Positions 31,409 through 43,600 of a stretch of DNA of 64,000 bases are shown in pieces (position 1 is the stretch's first letter; every line of letters begins with the position of its first letter). Below the pieces are notes generated by a model. The model was not told where the DNA came from. It saw only the letters and a program-made list of their open reading frames with translations, and did no database searches. Both the position numbers and the translations under genes were made by a program. The stretch is from Forficula auricularia (Eukaryota; Arthropoda; Insecta; Dermaptera; Forficulidae), in assembly GCA_024734495.1 (NCBI GenBank), contig JALMQS010000818.1, forward strand, positions 86,846-150,845, written 5' to 3'.

Positions 31409-33089
31409 CTAAAGTTGTTCCGCCAAATGCGTTTTCTTAGGATTTTTTGAAATTTAGACCAATTATTATTTAAATACTTCTTCATCGATTGGTGGCAAAA
31501 CGAAATTTATGAACAATATAGTTTCCGAGATATTAAATTTCAAAATTCGATTTTTTCAGAATCTTTAACATTTCACTATACGGGATATCGGAAAATTTAC
31601 ATACATATATATTTAATTATAATTAAGAAACCCTTCTTACCATTTTTATAAAAACTAAACCAACATTAAACAATAACCAATACATATTTTAAGACAATTT
31701 TGATTCATAGTTACAACACAGTTTCAGAGATAATAATGAATAAATAATGAAAAATGTATAAAAAAATTTACACTAAAAACAATTTGGCAACAGCGCATTT
31801 ATTTAACCAGCGAAAGATGTATAAAGATGTATAAAGCGTGTCGCGCTAGATTTTTTCAAAATTATAATTTTCATAAGGTGTAACGTAGGCGTTGATTACA
31901 TTTGTTAAAAAATAACAAAACAATTTTTATAGAAATAAATCGACCTTTAAAATGTATTTTACCTATCTGTCATTTTAATATAAAAATATTCAATCTCTTA
32001 CAATGGTGCCAAATTTGTCAAACGAGCACGGGATTGGCTAGAATTGGTACATAAACAGCAAAATGTTTTGGGCTTATGAACTATGAATCCTTATTGTCTG
32101 TTTTATATACTCTAGCATAAAAGGTGACCAGATTTCAACATTGGTGAAGCGGGGCAATTTATTTTGGGGTTCAAAAAGTATTTTTTTTTCGAGATATTCA
32201 AACGAAAATATATATTTCAAACTCTTTATAAAATATACAATTTAAAATGAGTTTAGTATTTTGAAAATTAATATTTTTCCCCCTTAAAATTCTCAATCAA
32301 GTTGATAAGGGTCCCCGCCCTTTGTATCAACTACCCTTCGAAGAGAGGGTTCAAAAAGTATATTTTTTTCGAGATATTCAAACGAAAATATATATTTCAA
32401 ACTCTTTATAAAATATACAATTTAAAATGAGTTTAGTATTTTGAAAATTAATATTTATTCCCCCTTAAAATTCTCAATCAAGTTGATAAGGGCTCCACCT
32501 CTTTGTATCAACTACCCTTCGAAGAGCGGGTTCAAAAAGTATTTTTTTTTACGAGATATTCAAAAGAAAATATTATTATTTATCCTTCCCAGAAAGCATG
32601 TGAGTTTTCTCAGGTTCGATTCCTGAGAGGGGATGAATCCCTCTGGTATCGCAATTTAATAATATTTCTACTAAAATCTTAGAATTTGTCCTAAAGATTG
32701 AATTCTTTCTGTTTTAAAATACATCTTAGTTAATCTGAACTCGAGCTGATGTTTTGAAAAACATTCTAACTATTTTCCAAAAAAAAAAAAAGATGCTCAA
32801 ATCTTTAGTTTTATATCCTAATAATGTTTCTAACCATTTGTTCTCTGTTGTGATTGCAGCTGATGGCCAAAATTTAACCTTTTCCTTAATATATTTTTTA
32901 ATAATGATACTCCCATGAAAAAATCATTTTTTAGCATTCTTTCCAAAAATCGGGACTTTCTTAAAACGCAGCGGGACGCGGGACAAATTGTTAAAAATCG
33001 GGACTGTCCCTCAAAAAGCGGGACGTCTGGTCACCTTACTCTAGCATTAACTTTTTGCTATAGTATTGTCGCGAAACAACTACCTTAAA
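31409..33089. mobile_element. TIR-family element interrupted by another element
   Basis: The outer sequence matches 42048-42762: CTAAAGTTGTTCCG at the left and GCGAAACAACTACCTTAA at the right, with GCCAAATTTGTCAAACGAGC inside. At 32119-33037 it is split by an element with GGTGACCAGAT/GTCTGGTCACC ends and a direct repeat ACTCTAGCAT (32109-32118 and 33038-33047). Confidence 0.75.
32119..33037. mobile_element. Nested TIR element with 180-bp internal tandem repeat
   Basis: The inverted ends are AAGGTGACCAGA and TCTGGTCACCTT. Inside, a block starting TTCAAAAAGTA recurs at about 32170, 32350 and 32531, a spacing close to 180 bp. An S1 SINE (plus, 32583-32710) follows. No transposase was seen. Confidence 0.75.
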
Positions 33090-33247
33090 AACGAGAGAAA
33101 AAAAATGTGTGGCCTCATCCACATAAGCTCACGGGGGAAGTGAAACTTTAATTTTAAAAATCCACTAATAACTCATGTCAAATAAAATTTATTAAAATTA
33201 GGAAATTTAAATTATTATTTTAAAAAAAAAATTTTAAGAAAAAAAAT

Positions 33248-33598
33248 AAAAACCGACTTCAAAAAATTAAATGCAACAAATATAAAAATACACTAAAAGG
33301 TATAAAATAATTATTATCTTATTTAGTTACAACTAAACGACGAAATATTAACACGAAATTACTTTTTAAAGTCGGTGCCAAACAAACTATACCTATAAGC
33401 GAGCGTACCCGCCAAACGTACTAAGTAAGATCCGTCGAGTGCGATTCATAAAAGGTATATGTTTGGCACCAACTTCAAAAAGTAATTTCGTGTTAATATT
33501 TCGTCGTTTAGTTGTAACTAAATAAGATAATAATTATTTTATACCTTTTAGTGTATTTTTATATTTGTTGCATTTAATTTTTTGAAGTCGGTTTTTAT
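33248..33598. mobile_element. Foldback with AAAACCGACTTC ends
   Basis: Near-perfect inverted arms of about 165 bp run from AAAACCGACTTCAAAAAATT to its complement, separated by a short centre near 33420. An extra TTGAAGTCGGTT end lies at 33941. Confidence 0.8.
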
Positions 33599-33892
33599 TT
33601 TTTCTTAAAAATTTTTTATTTTTCTCTTTTTAGTGATGTTATTAATAGTGATTATATCATCAGAACTTGACCAAATTAATATGACACCATCCCTAAGACA
33701 CCCCCTTTCGGATAAAAAAAGAACCATCGAAATCGGTTCATAAACAAAGAGGTTAGGTCTAAACAAACCTAATAAAAAATGTCTAATACCTATGAAAAAA
33801 ATCGAAAAAAAAATGGGACTGGACCCAATGCAAAATTTTTTTCAAAATCGGTTGACAATTGGCGGAGATATGAGGTAACATAGGCACAAAAA

Positions 33893-33916
33893 CAAAAAAA
33901 AAAAAAAAAAAAAAAT
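33893..33916. repeat. Poly(A) run
   Basis: About two dozen A residues, which could be the tail of an old retroelement. Confidence 0.6.
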
Positions 33917-33959
33917 TCAATCGAATAGAGAACCTCCTCCTTTTTTGAAGTCGGTTAAA

Positions 33960-35408
33960 AACATACCGAGTCCAGGGCGCGTGGCCTTCAAGGCTTAGAC
34001 TCTCATTTCCCCTCTATTGGGGCATTTCTCCTTTATTGTAACAAAAAAATTCAAACAAATACGTCGCTAAAGAAGTTTAACTTAAAAAAAAAACCAGAAT
34101 ACAGTCCTCACTTCTCTAAAAGTTCCACATCCCATATCTTTCAATCTGGCTCTTACCCTTTCTCTTTTCTTTCTTACTTCATTTTCCAAAATATCCCTTA
34201 AGCTGGGTTTTTCTAGCGAGAGGTTTTTTGCGCAACAGGAACTGAATTTACCCGAAAAACGGTAGCAGGAGCGCGAAATTTATTACGCAGCGTGAAAGTG
34301 TTTTCCTCGAGCAGCGTGTTTTATCTATACTGTCGACGGACCAATCCAATAAATAATAACTACAATTATTCAGAAAAAAAGTTTTGAGAATTTCGAAGTT
34401 AAATAATTGAAAGACAAGACTTTGAAATATAATATTAAATTAAATTATTTATTTTTGGCATTTTACGAAAATGCTTTATATACCTATATATATGTGTGTG
34501 TGTAAATTCAGCCACCCCCAGGACAAAATCCTGGTTGCGCCACACTGCCTCAAGGGGTGCCCAATCATTTATGCTCTTCTTTCTCAGATTATTGCACATT
34601 TTTCTCATTTTATCAATTTTTTCGAGGACTTTTCATTTGTTATTCTGTCCACTCATTTTAACTTCTTCAAACTGGATTCACACCAGCGGACACGGTCTGG
34701 TCAGATCGCGGACAGGGACCTACAAATCAGGATCGATTCTTTTATGTATATGTGGCAGTAAAAACACGTTTTTAGTAAGAAGTGGTTCTTACTAGTTAAA
34801 ATGCGTTTCACTGAATACCTTTGTGGCAACTAGAATTTACTGATGTTGTTTGAATTATTGGATAAAAAATACTTGGAAGGTTTCACATTAATGTGAAACC
34901 TACCAAGTATTTTTATCCAATAATTTTAAAAATGTTTCACCAAGTACCAACACCAAATTCCTTAAAAACTATTGATGTCGTTTGAGTTTGGTCCAAAGGT
35001 CTAGAATCTTGATTTTTGACCTTCCGACTCATTTTGGGTGTTTATTTTCAAAAATTGTCTAATGAAAATGTCACTAATTACATCCTCATTAGAAGCAAAG
35101 TTGAAGAAGATGTAATTTTTGTCATTTTAGTTTAAAAAATTTTGAAAATGAAGATTCTATACATTTGGACCAAATTCAACCAACATCAGTAAATTCTAGT
35201 TGCCCAAAAGGTATTCATTGAATCGCGTTTTAACTAGTAAGAACCCATTTTTACTAAAAAACGGATTTTTACCTCAACATATATAATATAAGAGCGTTCC
35301 CAATTATTGACCCGGTCCAGTCACCGTCGAATCATGATCGCCGGATCACTGATGTTTACCGGACCGCTGGAGGTGCGATCAACCAAGGATCACTGACTGA
35401 TCAGACGA
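33960..35408. other. Unassigned intergenic DNA with small palindromes
   Basis: A tight palindrome at about 34850-34925 contains AAGGTTTCACATTAATGTGAAACC. The flanks at 34780-34830 and 35210-35260 are related inverted words (TACTAGTTAAAATGCGTTTCA and complement), so a foldback of about 34780-35260 is likely. No gene was recognised. Confidence 0.5.
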
Positions 35409-35625
35409 TCAGAGACATTTTTTTAATGATATTAATACAAAAGAAGTTGAACCAAAAAGGTACAACCTCTTTAGTCCGTGAAAAGAAAAAGAAATTTTAT
35501 GGTTCGAAGTTATATAAAAAGAACTTAAAAGACTGAAATTTATTTGTCGCCAGAAAGACTGACGGGAGAAGCAAGTTCCATCTCTAGAATTCATAGGGAT
35601 GAACGAATTAGCAAATACAGTGGTT
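35409..35625 (-). pseudogene. LINE reverse-transcriptase 3' end fragment
   Basis: On minus, [13 protein letters not shown] and the end LFGSTSFVLISL correspond to [13 protein letters not shown] and its downstream segment in the LINE at 46229-47329. The nucleotide block GTACAACCTCT..AGTCCGTG is shared. The 5' side is cut by the hAT element starting at 35618. Confidence 0.7.
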
Positions 35626-36470
35626 CCCAACCTGGGGCGATCCCCCCCCCCCCAAGTGGGCGATTTGGGTTATCAGAGGGGCACTAAATAAGTGGGGAGG
35701 GGGATTTGGGGGGGCAATGAGTATTCAAAGGGGGAAAAATTAAAATAGTACTGTATAGTAGAACCTGCGCCGTTTCTTCGAATTATTTGACACGTTTACT
35801 GAGTTTCTTGACACGTCTGATCCTGTTTTAAGTGAGAATTTGAAGCAACGCAAGTTGGAATTTGCGTAGATTACCTATACAGATATTTTTGAAAAATTAA
35901 TAAAATCAATTTAAGCCTTCAAAAAAAACAAGATAAACCTTTTATCAAGGCCAAAGGAATTATTTCATCATTCATCGCCAAGTTTGATATTCACAGGGTA
36001 AATATTGGCCGTAAAGAGCTGATTCAGTTTCAACCGACCCTTAAAAAGTGTTCAATGTTAGATAAATTGGGACTCCTGAACTCCCAGAAGACAAAATCCT
36101 AATTTGTACTGATCACCTTGACCAGTTCAAAACTGACATCGAATCAAGATTTGAGGATTTGACCAAGTTACAAATTCCGGATTGGATTCTAGATCCATTC
36201 TCGTTTGAAGCTGTGAATAAGCTTGATATCTCTTTGCAGACGGAGTTACTAGATCTGAAGTATTCTATTTTATTTAAGAGTGACCGGATAAAACGGCTTT
36301 GGTTGTTTTTATATACGATAATAAAAAGTGTTTAAAATAATAAAACTGATTTATTATTTACACTTTACTTCAAATTAAAATTAGGCATACAATGAAAATG
36401 AAAAGGGGGCGATAGGTGTTAGTCAACCTCCAGAAAGGGGAGATGGGCCACAAAAGGTTGGGAACCACTG
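35618..36470 (+). mobile_element. hAT element with ZBED/SCAND3-type transposase relic
   Basis: The ends are CAGTGGTTCCCAACCTGGGG and the complement of CAGTGGTTCCCAACCTTTTG. Inside, broken frames read NLSLQKKQDKPFIKAKGIIS, SFIAKFDIHRVNIGRKELIQ and, in another frame, PFSFEAVNKLDISLQTELLD. These match the ZBED5/SCAND3-like domesticated or mobile hAT transposases (NLxLQGK, F..W..NPF, LSLQEEL patterns). Frameshifts and stops mean it is dead. No clear target duplication survives. Confidence 0.75.
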
Positions 36471-36967
36471 AGCGTTTTAGTTGGAATACTGAGATTTTAT
36501 TGCTAAAGAGTCAGCGGATGTACAAATTTATTATTATATAAAGATGTTTCACCTAGAACCAACATCTATCTCATTAAAAGTTATAATATATATTTTTTAA
36601 ACTCTCTCGCGTTAACGCATGGTTATGAGAAAGTTGGATTAGAGACTCAAGCGCCATATTAGAAATAGTTTAAAGACATTATTATTATTATTTTCTTTTC
36701 TTTTGAAAAATTCTCTTAATTATGTTCTTATAATATTTTCATTATATACCTTAAATAACGTATTTTATTTTTGGCCAAACGTTATTTTAAAGGAGATAAA
36801 TTTTAAGTTTAAATTCAGCTAGTTTCCAACATATATCTATTTGTTTCTGTTCATCCCAGAGTCCCAGTAGAGCAAGAACACCTTTTCTACCATTTTGACA
36901 TATCATTTTAAATTATCGGCCAAATCTAATCAATTTTTAATACTATCATAATTATTATTTATTTAAA

Positions 36968-37634
36968 ATGAGTGAGTCATTAAATTCATCAATATATTGG
37001 AAAGAATTATGTGGACCCGGTGGAATGTCAATTTGGGACAATAATTACAAGGATTTAAGTGTATGCTTTCAACAAATCTCATTTAAATTACCAGCCCTTG
37101 TTTTAATTGCCATTCTATCTGCCTATTATAATGGGAAACATGGTCAAATTCGAAAAGAAAACCAGCGAATTATTTGGCCTTTAACTCTTCGAATCACAAT
37201 GACAATTTTATCTGCTTTGATTCCTATAATTCACATATGTGTCATTACTTCTCTTACTACCGGATTTTTGCGGGTGATTGACTATTTGGAAGCGGCTATC
37301 GAATCTGTCGCATGGCTTATTCATTTCTCTTATTTGCACACTTTACAATACAACACAGCCATTCCTTTTCGAGGCCCTACTAAATTATGTGTCGTATGGT
37401 CTTGGCACTTTGTCTCTACTTTGCTAATGCTTCGTTCTTTAATTATTCAAACCCAAAAGAATTTAAATCCTGACGTTACTTATTTTATTCAACTCTCAAG
37501 AGATTTCAATATATGTACATTTGTATTTCAAATTTTTTATTTGTTATCTTTATTTATAAATGATAAAAGAACTCCAGGCCATTATGAATTGCGAAATACA
37601 TTTGATCAACCATCGGAATATGATTCTTTACTTG
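36968..37634 (+). CDS. ABCC10: ABCC10 exon 1: N-terminal membrane domain TMD0
   Basis: 222 codons from ATG plus one base. It opens [19 protein letters not shown], aligning with LLAQLCGSSAAWPL of human. Five hydrophobic segments are visible, among them [31 protein letters not shown] and [16 protein letters not shown]. It ends EYDSLL with a GTAAGG donor. Confidence 0.95.
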
Positions 37635-40600
37635 GTAAGGAACAGTCTTGGAAAATATAATGTTCTATTTATTTGTTTTGTAAAATGTTATATTTATAAT
37701 CCAATAAATCAACCTTATACTTAATCTACTATTTTGCATTCTTCTTTTCTTTTTTTTTTTTTTTACAAAATTTAAAAGAAATTATTATTTAATAGAAGGC
37801 TTTGATAAAAACCACATTACTTATATGAACTGTTAAATATATTTATTAACACAAACATATACAACCTAAATACACGACGTTTCGATCTGTGATCGAAACA
37901 TCGTGTATTTAGGTTGTATATGTTTGTTATAATAAATATATATAGAGAGAATCGAATCTGGTTGTCCTCTGCTTGATGCAAATAAACATACACACATAAA
38001 TATAAAATATATATTGAAGGAGACAATAAAAGAGTGTGTCTTCTGCTGGAATTATAAATTTTATTTATTTATAACGAGACTATAGTTTCGAGGACTTTGC
38101 CCTCTTCATCAGTCTATTACAATGGATTCACAGGAATTAAGCCCTCGAAACTATAGTCTCGTTATAAATAAATAAAATTTATAATTCCAGCAGAAGACAC
38201 ACTCTTTTATCGTCTCCTTCAATATATAAAAATTCTGCTACTCTCGGCAAAAAAAACTTTCAATTTAATAAAATATATATATTATTTGTTTGTTTGAGAC
38301 TAGTTTCGAAGGCTTGGCCCTCATCATGCCTTTTTAATTATAAATATTTTTCATGGGATCAGTATCAGTTTAGAAATTGAAAATTTTTTTCCTTCTCAGC
38401 CTGTGAGCCAGATAGAATTAAATTTTTATTTATTTATTTATTTTTTTAATTCTACCTGGCAGGAAAATTTTTCAATATCTAAACTGATACTGATCCCATG
38501 AAAAATGATATTTATAATTAAAAAGACTGATGATGAGGGCCAAGCCTTCAAAACTATAGTCTCAAATAAAAAAATAATATATATGTGTGTGTGTGTTTAT
38601 TTGCATCAAGCAGAAGACAACCTCTTTGTTTCTAATTAGTAGAGATTGTGGTGTTGGTGCAAGGTGAAACATCTTTAACAAAGATAAGAGTAAATAAATA
38701 TTATATTTAATATTCATTTACTATGAGTTAAGGATTCTTGGTCACTTTTAATGTGAAACAAGTGACCAAGAATCCTTAACTCATAGTAAATGAATATTAC
38801 ATATAATATTTATTTACTCTTATCTTTATCTCTTTGTTTCTCTTTATGAATCAACAACTCTGCTACTCTCGGCAAAATAAAAACTTTTTAATTAAATAAT
38901 AAATATATTTAACATTTGGTTTTTATCAAAGCCTTCTATTAAATTAGTCAACCACCAAAGCTTTAATCAAGAAATATCAATTTCAATAAAAGTTAAAATA
39001 AAGCCACACTTCTCAAGAATTAATATTAAGAGAAATTTAACTGTTTTTTTCTTGAGATTAATTAATTTAAAAGAAATAAATCAAAAAGTGCTTTTCTCTT
39101 TTTCTAGTTCTAGCTCTTTCTCTTCTTCTAGTTGATGTAAAAATGATAGATATCTATATGTAAATATTTAATTAATTTAAGGCTACAGTTTCGAAGGCTC
39201 TGTCATAATATTCAGTCTACTTACTGTTAGAGCCTCCCCTTTGATAGAACAACTTACGTTTTTTCATGATCATACTTTGTTTATTTTATTGATGATTACG
39301 GTAATGGTGGGGTATCTGTTGGGAAACCTCTATTTCAATCGTTACACAAGCCAAGTTTGAACCAACCCTAGTAGTACAATGTTTTAAACTATATAGATTT
39401 CGAGAATCTATATAGTTACTATACAGGGTGATTTATCGGTCTGTCCTTTCTTTATAACTCTTTTATTTTAAGTCAGATAGAAAAACTCTTCAAATATAAT
39501 TTATATGATATTATTGTCTATCTACGTACCATATGCATTTGTATACAGGGTGTTCTGTTTAAGCGCAACAATATGTAATTTGTATTAAATTATGGTTTTT
39601 TCCACTATGAACTACTATTTTTTATGAACGTAAAAAACTTCTTAATTTATAATTTTAGACCCCTTATTACTTAATACATTTTTAAATGGAATCTAATTTA
39701 CTATCAAAATAAATAAATATATATAGGGTGTTCCATTAAGAAATATAAAGTTATATATTGTTGCGCGTAAACGAAGCACCCTGTATACAAATGCATATGG
39801 CACGTAGATAGACAATAATATATCATATAAATTATATTTGAAGAGTTTTTCTCTCTAACTTAAAATAAAAGAGTTATAAAGAGAGGTCAGACCGATGATT
39901 CACCCTGTGTAGTTTAAAATATTGTGCTACTCGGGAACCCCCCAATTCCTCCAACCCCCACAGAACAAACAATCAAAATTCTTATTCCCCAACCCCCTGC
40001 ATGCAATGCACTTATCAAACTACAAGGTGCAACCTTTTGCCAGGTCAATAAAATTGCTAGATTCTTTCAACCTATATTTTCCACAATGCTAGGGTACCAA
40101 AAGTGCAAGTGCTTATAATTTTTATTATTGTGATAAATCGTGGTATAACTGAAAATAAATAAAATGAAATATAATAACCCAAGTTTATGATTTTTACATT
40201 TTATGTTTCAATTTACAAAGCTTTCCAGCAGAATAATATACAATTAAAAGTTTTGCAAATCCAATAGATCAATTCGTCAATATGTAGTGTTAGACATAAG
40301 GTATATAATGTTAGAAATTAAAATATATTGCTACAATTTTCATTAATATTCGATAAAAATTGTATTAAATTATGAAATTATAATCCATTATCATTAACTT
40401 GTTTGAGTTAGCTAGAACACATGTATTAACATTCACACGAAGTCTTAATAAATTTTGAAGAGAAAATATATAAATAAGTGATTAAGTTTTCTTAAGTAAA
40501 ATCATTGTTGGTTCTAAAAAGTTTTCCAATGCGGACTTAATAAGCAAAATATTAAGCAATAACGTTTAGGGAAAGCGGTGTTGGTTTATAGTGAAACATA

Positions 40601-43600
40601 TTAAACACAGGAATTATTTGACGGATTATAGTGGTGTTTCACAAAGAGGAAATAAAATTAAAATGATTAAATTTTTTTTTAAATTATATTTTGGAGATTT
40701 TTTATTTAAAAGAGTCAGTCTTTTGTTAAACCTCCTGATGAAGGGTTCATGGCCCGAAATATGTATAGAGATAAATGAAAAATCTCCAAAGTATAATTAA
40801 AAATTTTTTTAAATTATTTTAATTTTATTTCCACTTTGTGAAACACTACTATAATCCGTCAAAATATTAAGCAATTATAAAGTTAGAAAATTAAATTAAT
40901 CTGATTTGCAAAGAAGACTATTATATTTGTTAAACATAGTAAATACAAAACTTAATTTTTTTGAAGGAGACAATAAAAAGAGTGTGTCTTCTGCTGGAAT
41001 TATACATTTTATTTATAACGAGACTATAGTTTCTAGGGCTTTGCCCTCTTCATCAGTCTATTACTTACTACTCGTTATAAATAAAATTTATAATTCCAGC
41101 AGAAGACATACTTTATTGTCTCCTTCAATATATAAAAATTCTGCTACCCTCGGTTAATTTTTTTTATTTTTTAAATTTAATAAGTTTTTAGAACTACAAG
41201 CATTATGTAAACTTATTTGCATTACGCAGATTACGCACTTTTGGTTTCTCATAAATATTAAGTGACTCAATAATTTTAGAACTTTGTAATTGTCAAATTA
41301 TTTCCAATTTATTTTTCAGAAATTATAAATTTAATTCTATTTTGTAGGTAACCAATACGGAATATATAATCGATTTCATGAAGAATTGGATCCAAATAAT
41401 CTTGGAGTTGCTTTGGAAAATAATAATTTTCTTTCCAAAATTCTATTCTATTGGGTCAACCCTCTAATTGAAAAAGGATCCAAATTAATGATTCATTCTT
41501 TTGACGACCTCTATGAAATGCCCACTTCTCTTAATACCCAATATTTATCTTCAAAACTAAATTTAAATTTCCACTCCTCATTTGGTAAATCATTTTTTTT
41601 ATTATTATATTTAAATATAAATAGAGATAGTCCAGGATTGGATGGAAGGCAGTCCAAAAATAAAATAGGAGACTACTTCCAATAATATTTATTGGGAATG
41701 TTTTCCCTTTATAATATTTTGAAACCGACGTTTCGAAGGATCTTCACTCCTACTTCAGGGTTCAAAAGGACCAATGAAGGTAGCATAATATGGTATTCTT
41801 CCTTCTTGCCTCCTCTTTCAGTGCTTGTTGGTATATAGAGAATATTTTTAAACTTTCAATCATCAATAGACATTTTTTTGGACTGCCTTTTCCATCCAGT
41901 CCTGAGCTATAAATATATCAGCTCGTCTCATAAAAAAACTTCTAACGTATTGTATAAATAGAGATTTAATTATAAATAACAAAATATAATACATACCTAA
42001 TAATAATGACTAAAAATAAGATATATATATTTTAACGTTTAAAGATCTTAAGGTAGTTGTTTCATTATATGGGTTTTCTTAGGATTTTTTTGAAATTTAG
42101 ACAGATTATTATTTAAATCATTCTGCATCGATTGGTCGTAAAACAAAATTTATGAACAATATAGTTCCGGAGATATTAAATTCCAAAGTTAGAGTTTTTC
42201 AGATTCTTATACATTGCACTATACGGGATATCGGAAAGTTTACATACCTATATAATTATAATTAATAAACTCTTCTTACCATTGTTATAAAAAACTAAAC
42301 CAACATTAAACAATAACTAACACATTTTTTAAGAAAATATTAATTCATAGTTACACACAGTTTCTGAGATAATAATGAATGAATAATGAAAAATTTACAC
42401 TAAAAAAAAGCTGGCAACAACGCATATATTTAACCTAAAAAATGGATTCACTTTAGTACTTTTTTGACGTTTTTTCGCTTCAGCCATTGTCGCAACAGCT
42501 TTTAATCGCTTATTAAGAACTTTTTGTTTTATAAATCTTCCTTTATAATGTAGGTACTTATCTGACATTTCTATGTATATGTAATATATACAAGCTCGGA
42601 CAGTGTTGCCAGATTTGTCAAACGAGCACGGGATTGGCTAGAAGTGGTACATAAACAGCAAAAAGTTTTGGGCTTATGAATTATGAATCCTTATTGTCTG
42701 TTCTATATACGCTAGACTAGCATTAACTTTTTGCTGGTATTGTCGCGAAACAACTACCTTAAACTCATAAAATATTATTTTTTACTTAATCATGACAAAG
42801 AACTTATTTTACTAAAAATATTCAATCTATTTTTGATACTTCTTTTTTTTAGATTCTTCTAATCCCGAAATTCAAATTAATACAAACCATAGTTTATTGA
42901 AGGCCCTACATAAAAGTTTTGGCTTACAATTTTATAGCATTGGAATTTTAAAATTAATAGCAGATTCTCTGGGATTAATGACACCAATATTTTTAAATCT
43001 TTTAATAAAATTTCTTCAAGACGGTGAAGAACCTTACATCAATGGCTATCTCTATGCAGGAGGACTTACATTGTGTACTTTAATAGGTATTTTAATTTAT
43101 GATAATTAAGACATTTTTTTTAAGCTTAAAATCACAAATCAAAGCTTTCGAAAATATTTAATTCAACATCTTTTGTTTATCACTAGAAAGTCCCTCCCTG
43201 TCTCTCTCTTTCCGAAGTCCCCCAATCTGCAATTCTTCAAAATTTAAACACCTTTAAATCCAACTGAATCCCTGAATTACTGCCTTCTTTTCAGTAATTT
43301 ATGAGGCTGTATAAACTTGTATTTTTATAATGATAAGAATGCGATAAGCCGCAACACCTATAAGTCAAGATTGGAACATTCAGGAAATAAATTAGGATCG
43401 GGTATGAACGGATTGAAGATTTTAGAACACTGAAAAAATGAATGCGAAAAGGGAGATGCAATCTCTAGAGATAAAATAATTGTCGAATGTCTTTGTTCTA
43501 AAGGACGCAAACTTTTCTACGATGCAGAATATTATATTAATTTATATGTACTTAAAACTTGTTAATCGAATTCTGTCGACTGTAAAAATAACAAGTGTGA

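Larger units (their letters stand above)
31045..36967. other. Intergenic region between divergent DSTYK and ABCC10
   Basis: About 5.9 kb separates the two start codons. It is filled by a TIR element with a nested element (31409-33089), a foldback (33248-33598), a LINE tail and a hAT relic. Related inverted sequences near 31345 and 36655 (CTCTAATCCAACTTT and its complement) flank almost the whole interval. No promoter motif could be assigned. Confidence 0.5.
37792..38940. mobile_element. Composite foldback with nested hammerhead elements
   Basis: The outer ends TAGAAGGCTTTGATAAAAACCA and its complement (38917-38938) enclose about 1.15 kb. Inside are: a small palindrome (37830-37930, CACGACGTTTCGATC/GATCGAAACATCGTG); a family F element whose left arm starts near 37957; a family E element (about 38015-38265, flanked by AAAATATATA) inserted into F; and a palindrome at 38640-38840. 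It lies in ABCC10 intron 1. Confidence 0.75.

Noticed and set aside
37830..37930. Hammerhead in the palindrome with CGACGTTTCGATC
   Set aside because: GAAAC is present in both arms, but no CUGANGA core lies upstream on the same strand.
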